In this document: positions 6,746 to 11,496 of the stretch, piece by piece
Position numbering within the stretch: position 1 is the stretch's first letter
Layout of the letters: each line of letters starts with the position of its first letter
Assembly (NCBI GenBank): GCA_938021685.1
Contig: CALIFM010000094.1
Location: 1 to 11,496, forward strand
DNA: 11,496 nucleotides
Source: an uncultured Gammaproteobacteria bacterium
GTDB taxonomy: Bacteria > Pseudomonadota > Gammaproteobacteria > Arenicellales > Poriferihabitantaceae
Direction: 5' to 3'
Made by a program: the position numbers and the translations under genes
Notes under the pieces: generated by a model
What the model was told of the DNA's origin: nothing
Database searches by the model: none
The model's input: the letters and a program-made list of their open reading frames with translations, nothing else

Positions 6746-8053
6746 ATGGTGCAACCAATGTTTAAAGCACGTGAAGTTTATATTGTCGACGGCAGCCGCA
6801 CGCCGTTTCTAAAGTCACAAAATGTGCCCGGCGCTTTTCGCGCTTCAGACTTAGCTGTAGCCGCCGGCCGGCCTCTGCTAGAACGCCAGCCCTTTTCACC
6901 CGAAGATTTAGACGAAGTAGTGCTTGGCTGTATGATCCCTGGCGCAGACGAAGCCAATATTGGTCGCGTGGTTGCATTGCGCTTAGGCTGCGGCAAAAAA
7001 GTACCGGGCTATACCGTGCAGCGCAATTGTGCATCAGGTATGCAAGCGGTAGACTCTGCCGTTAAAGACATCCAGCTTTGCCGCCGTGACCTCGTGCTCG
7101 CTGGTGGCACCGAATCGATGAGCCATTCACCTATCTTGTTTAAAGAATCGATGGCAACATGGCTAGGTAATTGGGCGAAAGCCAAAACCATGAAACAAAA
7201 GCTAGCTGCCTTAAGCACGCTGCGGCCTGGGATGTTGACACCAGAAATCGCCTTACTCAAAGGCCTTAGCGATCCTATCGTTGGTTTATCTATGGGTCAA
7301 ACCACTGAAGTGATCGCACAACGCTTTGGCATCACCCGTGAACAAATGGACGAGTACGCTGTGCGCAGCCACGAACGCTTGGCTGCCGCTATCGACAGCG
7401 GCTTGTTCGATTTTGAAGTGGAAACCATTATCGATGGCAAAGGACGCTATTTTGATGTGGACGACGGCTTGCGGCGCGATTCTAGCATTGAGCGCTTGGC
7501 TAAATTACGCGCCATTTTTGATCGCCCTTACGGCAAAGTCACCGCTGGCAACAGTTCGCAGGTCACTGACGGCAGTGCTTGGTGTATTTTAGCTAGCGAA
7601 GAAGGCTTGAAAAAACATGGGCTTAAACCACGCGCGAAAATTGTACAAATTGAATGGGCCGGCCTTGACCCACGACAAATGGGTCTCGGTCCCGTGCACG
7701 CCACCATGCCCATTTTACGTCAGCAAAAATTAGAGTTGAGCGATATTGACTATTGGGAAATCAACGAAGCTTTTGCTGGCCAAGTGTTGGGCTGTCTAGC
7801 TGCTTGGGAATCAGCAGATTATTGCAAAGACGAGCTCGACATGAGCAGCGCAATGGGCAGCATCGATCAAGCACATCTTAATATAGACGGCGGCGGCATC
7901 AGCTTGGGTCATCCTGTTGGTGCTACTGGCGCACGCATCATTTTACATATGATGCATGTGTTAGAACGCCAACAAGCCCAGCGCGGTGTTGCTACCTTGT
8001 GTATCGGTGGTGGCCAAGGCGGTGCCACGCTAATTGAACGTATAGGGACATAG
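6746..8053 (+). CDS. fadI: Acetyl-CoA acyltransferase (thiolase), FadI-like beta chain
   Basis: Beta-oxidation thiolase that cleaves 3-ketoacyl-CoA with CoA to acetyl-CoA and a shortened acyl-CoA; it likely forms a complex with the alpha chain encoded next. The acyl-accepting cysteine is C95 (QRNCASGMQ). NEAF is at 340-343, the general-base histidine is H389 (GHPVGATGAR) and the second catalytic cysteine is C419 (LCIGGGQGG), so all thiolase residues are present. The 435-residue length and the long basic insertion near 130-180 (Trp-, Lys- and Leu-rich) resemble FadI and the mitochondrial trifunctional beta chain. NEAF and CIGGGQGG instead match the FadA/AtoB style, since FadI has HEAF there. 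The upstream gap (6688-6745) is very AT-rich, with no clear promoter or terminator. The start at 6746 is uncertain: an ATG at 6758 (M5) is equally plausible and neither has a Shine-Dalgarno. Acetoacetyl-CoA thiolase activity cannot be excluded. Confidence 0.9.
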   Translation: MVQPMFKAREVYIVDGSRTPFLKSQNVPGAFRASDLAVAAGRPLLERQPFSPEDLDEVVLGCMIPGADEANIGRVVALRLGCGKKVPGYTVQRNCASGMQAVDSAVKDIQLCRRDLVLAGGTESMSHSPILFKESMATWLGNWAKAKTMKQKLAALSTLRPGMLTPEIALLKGLSDPIVGLSMGQTTEVIAQRFGITREQMDEYAVRSHERLAAAIDSGLFDFEVETIIDGKGRYFDVDDGLRRDSSIERLAKLRAIFDRPYGKVTAGNSSQVTDGSAWCILASEEGLKKHGLKPRAKIVQIEWAGLDPRQMGLGPVHATMPILRQQKLELSDIDYWEINEAFAGQVLGCLAAWESADYCKDELDMSSAMGSIDQAHLNIDGGGISLGHPVGATGARIILHMMHVLERQQAQRGVATLCIGGGQGGATLIERIGT

Positions 8054-8059
8054 ACCAAA

Positions 8060-8064
8060 AGGGA
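8060..8064 (+). promoter_or_regulatory. Shine-Dalgarno of the alpha-chain gene
   Basis: AGGGA lies 7 bases before the ATG at 8072, within the 18-base gap after the thiolase stop. It is the clearest ribosome site in the window and supports both this start and translation from a shared thiolase-alpha chain mRNA. Confidence 0.55.
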
Positions 8065-8071
8065 CAAAAGC

Positions 8072-10099
8072 ATGACAACAAGCAACTTTAAGCACTGGTA
8101 TTTAGGCACCGATGATGAACAGGTGGCGTGGCTATGCTTTGATCAGCATGATAGCGCTGTCAACACATTGTCATCGGCCACACTCAACGAGCTTGCACAA
8201 ATACTGACACAGCTTGCGCAAGACCTACCCAAGGCCTTAGTCATTACGTCGGCCAAAGAATCCAGCTTCATCGTGGGTGCAGACATTGAAGAATTCACTA
8301 AAATCAAAAGCGCACGAGACGCACGTGATTTGGTCGAGCGTGGTCAAAATGTATGCCAGCAACTTGAAGACTTACCCATTCCTACTATCGCCTTGATTCA
8401 CGGCTTTTGCCTCGGCGGCGGTATGGAGCTGGCACTGGCCTGTGATTACCGCATCGCTGAAGATGACCCAAGCTGCCGAGTAGGCTTACCTGAAGTAATG
8501 CTGGGCATCCATCCCGCTTTTGGCGGCACAGTGCGCATGATCGAAGTCGCTGGGCCCACTTTAGGTATGGATTTGATGCTCAGCGGCCGCAGCCTTATTG
8601 CACGCTCTGCTGCTAAGGCTGGCATCGTCGACAAGGCCGTACCCAAGCGTCATTTTGACTTAGCTGTGGCCGACTATATCGAACGCAAGCCTGCCAAAGC
8701 CCGTGCAAGTAAAGCGCAACAAATGTTGAACTCTGCCGCATCGCGGCCTCTACTAGCCAAAGTGCTAGAAAAGAAAGTAGCAGAAAAAGCGCGTCGCGAA
8801 CACTATCCCGCGCCTTATTCATTAATCAACCTCTGGAAGCAACACGGTGGCAACCGTAAAGCAATGTTTGCAGCCGAGGCCGATTCAGTCGCCGAGTTGG
8901 TGGCTCACCCTACTTCTAAAAACTTGGTCAACGTCTTTTTCTTACAAGAAGGCTTAAAGAAACAAGGCAAAATCATAGATGCTCAGCCCATCAAGCATGT
9001 ACATGTGATCGGCGCAGGTGTCATGGGAGGCGATATTGCTGCTTGGACAGCTTTGCAAGGCATGAAAGTAACCTTGCAAGATCGCAACCCAGAAAGCGTG
9101 ACCCGTGCCTTAAAACGCGCACAAACACTGTTTAAGAAGAAGCTAAAGATTAAGCGTGCAGTACAGGCTGCGATGGATCGACTACATCCCGACTTAAACG
9201 GCGACGGCCTTAAAAAAGCTGACTTGATCATCGAAGCCATTTTTGAAGACTTAGAAGTTAAACGCAGCCTATTCCAAGAAGTGCAAGAAAATGCGCACTC
9301 TGATGCACTGTTAGCCACTAACACCAGCAGTATCCCGATTGAGGACATCGCCAGCGTTCTTAAGAACCCAGGGCGCTTGGTGGGGCTGCACTTTTTTAAT
9401 CCTGTGGCGAAAATGCAATTGGTTGAAATCGTATCAGGGCCACAAACGCAAGCTAAAATAGCTGCACGCGCGGCAGCTTTTGCCGGCAGCATCAAACGCT
9501 TACCGGTGCCGGTCAAAAGCAGCCCGGGCTTTTTGGTTAACCGAGTATTGGTACCGTACCTAATTGAAGCTGTCTACTTGCAAAAAGAAGGCCATTCCAT
9601 TGAAGAAATTGACGAAGCCGCTTTGCAATTTGGCATGCCAATGGGGCCCGTTGAGCTAGCGGACGTGGTTGGCCTAGATATCTGTCAAAAAGTAGCGAGC
9701 AATATCTTGGGCGAAGACAAAGTGCCCGATGTAATCAAGCAAAAAGTGGATAACAGTCAGTTAGGTAAAAAATCTGGCACTGGGTTTTATAAATATAAAA
9801 AAGATAAGCCCATCAAACAACAAGTAAGCTTAACTACAGAGCAAGTCCAGCAAATCCAAGACCGATTAATCTTGCCCTATTTAAACGAAAGTGTAGCCTG
9901 CTTGGATGAGGGCATCGTGAAAAACGAACAACTACTTGACGGCGGCCTGATTTTTGGCACTGGTTTTGCTCCCTTCACTGGCGGCCCAATTACGTATATC
10001 CGTGAGCAAGGGGCCGATAAGCTGCTAGCCAAGCTCAAGACCTTTGAGAAAGAGCACGGCGAGCGTTATACGCCGCACAAAGGTTGGAACAACCTCTAG
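8072..10099 (+). CDS. fadJ: Bifunctional enoyl-CoA hydratase / 3-hydroxyacyl-CoA dehydrogenase, FadJ-like alpha chain
   Basis: Cytoplasmic multifunctional beta-oxidation enzyme that hydrates 2-enoyl-CoA and oxidises the resulting 3-hydroxyacyl-CoA with NAD, passing the 3-ketoacyl-CoA to the thiolase. The N-terminal crotonase domain (about 10-190) has the oxyanion-hole segment FIVGADIEEF (66-75) and both catalytic glutamates, E119 (GGGMELALACDYR) and E141 (GLPEVMLGIHPAFGG), equivalent to E119 and E139 of E. coli FadB. The dehydrogenase Rossmann motif GAGVMGG is at 314-320, NTSSIPI starts at 417, and catalytic H440 (GLHFFNPV) and E452 keep the FadB spacing of 12. Two C-terminal helical domains follow (FGMPMGPVELADVVG; GTGFAPFTGGP). 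At 675 residues it is about 40-55 shorter than E. coli FadJ and FadB. Thiolase-first order argues for FadIJ rather than FadBA. Confidence 0.93.
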   Translation: MTTSNFKHWYLGTDDEQVAWLCFDQHDSAVNTLSSATLNELAQILTQLAQDLPKALVITSAKESSFIVGADIEEFTKIKSARDARDLVERGQNVCQQLEDLPIPTIALIHGFCLGGGMELALACDYRIAEDDPSCRVGLPEVMLGIHPAFGGTVRMIEVAGPTLGMDLMLSGRSLIARSAAKAGIVDKAVPKRHFDLAVADYIERKPAKARASKAQQMLNSAASRPLLAKVLEKKVAEKARREHYPAPYSLINLWKQHGGNRKAMFAAEADSVAELVAHPTSKNLVNVFFLQEGLKKQGKIIDAQPIKHVHVIGAGVMGGDIAAWTALQGMKVTLQDRNPESVTRALKRAQTLFKKKLKIKRAVQAAMDRLHPDLNGDGLKKADLIIEAIFEDLEVKRSLFQEVQENAHSDALLATNTSSIPIEDIASVLKNPGRLVGLHFFNPVAKMQLVEIVSGPQTQAKIAARAAAFAGSIKRLPVPVKSSPGFLVNRVLVPYLIEAVYLQKEGHSIEEIDEAALQFGMPMGPVELADVVGLDICQKVASNILGEDKVPDVIKQKVDNSQLGKKSGTGFYKYKKDKPIKQQVSLTTEQVQQIQDRLILPYLNESVACLDEGIVKNEQLLDGGLIFGTGFAPFTGGPITYIREQGADKLLAKLKTFEKEHGERYTPHKGWNNL

Positions 10100-10123
10100 T
10101 TAATAGCCACTGAGCACAAGCTT

Positions 10124-11496
10124 ATGAGTGATACTGCCTACCAGCAATTTGACGAATCTGCCGTACCGGCACATATGATCACATTAGCCGAGGCGCAAAC
10201 CCTAGACGGTTTATTTCGTTCACGCGTCAAACGCAGTGGTGATGCAGAGGCTTATCGTTATTTTGATGAGATTGAGCAAAAGTGGCAGGCACTAAGTTGG
10301 AACGAAGTGCAGAAAGAAGTACAGCGCTGGCAACAGGCTTTATATGCAGAGAAATTAAAGGCTGGCGACCGTGTAGCAGTGATGATGGAAAACTGCGTGC
10401 AGTGGGTTATCTTTGATCAAGCCGCATTGGCACTGGGCCTGATAGTCGTGCCATTATATGCCAATGATCGCGCTGAAAATGCAGCTTACATTCTGAGTAA
10501 TTCAGGCAGTAAATTGCTACTTATCAAAGATCAAACACAGGCTGATCAACTAGCCAGCGCTGCGGATGATCTAAGCAAAGTAAAGCTAATCAGTGTATTG
10601 AAATGCGGCAAAAGCAAACTAAATGTGACGTCTGCAGCTGATTGGCTGTCCACTGAAGACGCAGACGTCAAACCCCTCAAGCCCCATGCGCATGGTGCAG
10701 AAGATCTCGCCACGATCGTATACACTTCTGGCACCACGGGGCAACCTAAAGGCGTGATGCTGAGCCACAAAAATATCTTATGGAATGCGTGGTCTGGGCT
10801 GCACAGCTCCATGGTGTATCCCGATGACCAATATTTGTCGTTTCTGCCTTTGTCGCACACCCTAGAACGCACTGTTGGCTATTATTTAATGATGATGGTC
10901 GGCGCCAAGGTGGCTTACAACCGCTCCATCCCAGAACTAGCTGATGACCTAATCACAATCAAACCTACAGTCATGATCACAGTGCCGCGTATTTTTGAAC
11001 GCGTATACGGCCGCGTGCAAGACTCGTTAGCCCAAGAATCAAGCTTAAAGCGTTGGTTGTTTAACCAAGCTGTAAAAACGGGCTGGCAACAGTTTGAGCA
11101 CGAACAGGGCCGTAGCAAATGGCGACCTAGACAGCTATTTTTTAGGCTGCTCGATAAGTTAGTCGGTAGAAAAGTGCGCAACCGCCTTGGCGGGCGCGTG
11201 CGCATTGCCATCGTCGGCGGTGCAGCAATGCCAGCCAAAATTGCGGAATTCTTTTTAGGTTTGGGTGTGCCAATTTTACAGGGCTATGGCCTCACTGAAA
11301 CCAGCCCTACCTTAAGTAGCAATTCCAACAGCAAAAACTTACCGTACAGCGTGGGGCCATTACTTAAAAATGTTAAAGCACGCTTAGATGACGAAACAAG
11401 CGAGCTCATTGTACATAGCCCAGGCATCATGCTTGGCTATTGGGAAAACCCTAAGGCCACTGCCAAAGATATCGCCGATGACGGTTGGTTGCATAC
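10124..11496 (+). CDS. Long-chain acyl-CoA synthetase (AMP-forming, COG1022 type), 3' end outside window
   Basis: Activates fatty acids to acyl-CoA through an acyl-adenylate, the entry step for the beta-oxidation genes just upstream. An open frame of 457 codons runs from the ATG at 10124 to the window edge without a stop. The ATP-binding P-loop YTSGTTGQPKG is at 200-210, the VPRIFERVYGRV segment typical of eukaryote-like long-chain ligases follows, QGYGLTE is at 386-392, and the start of the adenylate-binding DDGWLH motif is at 452-457, where the window ends. The missing part should hold the hinge and the small C-terminal domain with the catalytic lysine, probably 100-200 residues. The gene begins 24 bases after the alpha-chain stop and is presumably in the same operon. 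The ribosome site is weak (GAG, about 8 bases before the ATG). Chain-length preference cannot be read from the sequence. Confidence 0.93.
   Translation, partial: MSDTAYQQFDESAVPAHMITLAEAQTLDGLFRSRVKRSGDAEAYRYFDEIEQKWQALSWNEVQKEVQRWQQALYAEKLKAGDRVAVMMENCVQWVIFDQAALALGLIVVPLYANDRAENAAYILSNSGSKLLLIKDQTQADQLASAADDLSKVKLISVLKCGKSKLNVTSAADWLSTEDADVKPLKPHAHGAEDLATIVYTSGTTGQPKGVMLSHKNILWNAWSGLHSSMVYPDDQYLSFLPLSHTLERTVGYYLMMMVGAKVAYNRSIPELADDLITIKPTVMITVPRIFERVYGRVQDSLAQESSLKRWLFNQAVKTGWQQFEHEQGRSKWRPRQLFFRLLDKLVGRKVRNRLGGRVRIAIVGGAAMPAKIAEFFLGLGVPILQGYGLTETSPTLSSNSNSKNLPYSVGPLLKNVKARLDDETSELIVHSPGIMLGYWENPKATAKDIADDGWLH

Noticed and set aside
8983..9516. 177-codon open frame on the minus strand
   Set aside because: It is antisense to the dehydrogenase domain of the alpha chain, whose catalytic motifs are all intact. 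The antisense product has no domain features.

Overview
The window looks like an ordinary stretch of a gammaproteobacterial chromosome, probably from a marine or otherwise aerobic heterotroph. The reasons are a ygfZ gene, a fadI-fadJ order of beta-oxidation genes, an RND efflux pair of proteobacterial type, and mid-range base composition by eye. The genus cannot be fixed from this sequence alone. There is no sign of phage, transposon, integron, CRISPR or tRNA sequence.

Left part (1-4303, minus strand): a two-gene efflux operon, read right to left. A periplasmic adaptor (HlyD/MFP family) comes first and a full-length RND inner-membrane permease follows after a 41-bp gap. No outer-membrane channel gene and no regulator gene lie beside them within the window. 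A small AT-rich dyad sits just past the permease stop. Divergent gap (4304-4516): 213 bp with weak promoter-like boxes in both directions.

Middle (4517-6687, plus strand): ygfZ, a folate-binding protein of Fe-S cluster upkeep, is followed by a 200-bp gap and then a cysteine hydrolase of the circularly permuted NlpC/P60 (YiiX/YebB/YaeF) type. The gap can be drawn as a 95-nt long-range RNA stem. It also holds the best promoter in the window, whose -35 box lies inside a 20-bp inverted repeat.

Right part (6746-11496, plus strand): a tight fatty-acid degradation cluster. It contains a FadI-like thiolase (beta chain), a FadJ/FadB-like bifunctional enoyl-CoA hydratase/3-hydroxyacyl-CoA dehydrogenase (alpha chain, 18 bp later) and, 24 bp later, a long-chain acyl-CoA synthetase (COG1022 type) cut by the window end. 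Together they would activate free fatty acids to acyl-CoA and carry out the hydration, oxidation and thiolysis steps. The acyl-CoA dehydrogenase step is not encoded here. The permuted hydrolase lies only 58 bp upstream of this cluster on the same strand, so it may be co-transcribed and linked to lipid metabolism.

I did not find convincing evidence of a new biological system. The items most worth a second look are the structured ygfZ/hydrolase gap, the dyad over the hydrolase promoter, the hydrolase-fad linkage, and the mixed signature of the thiolase.
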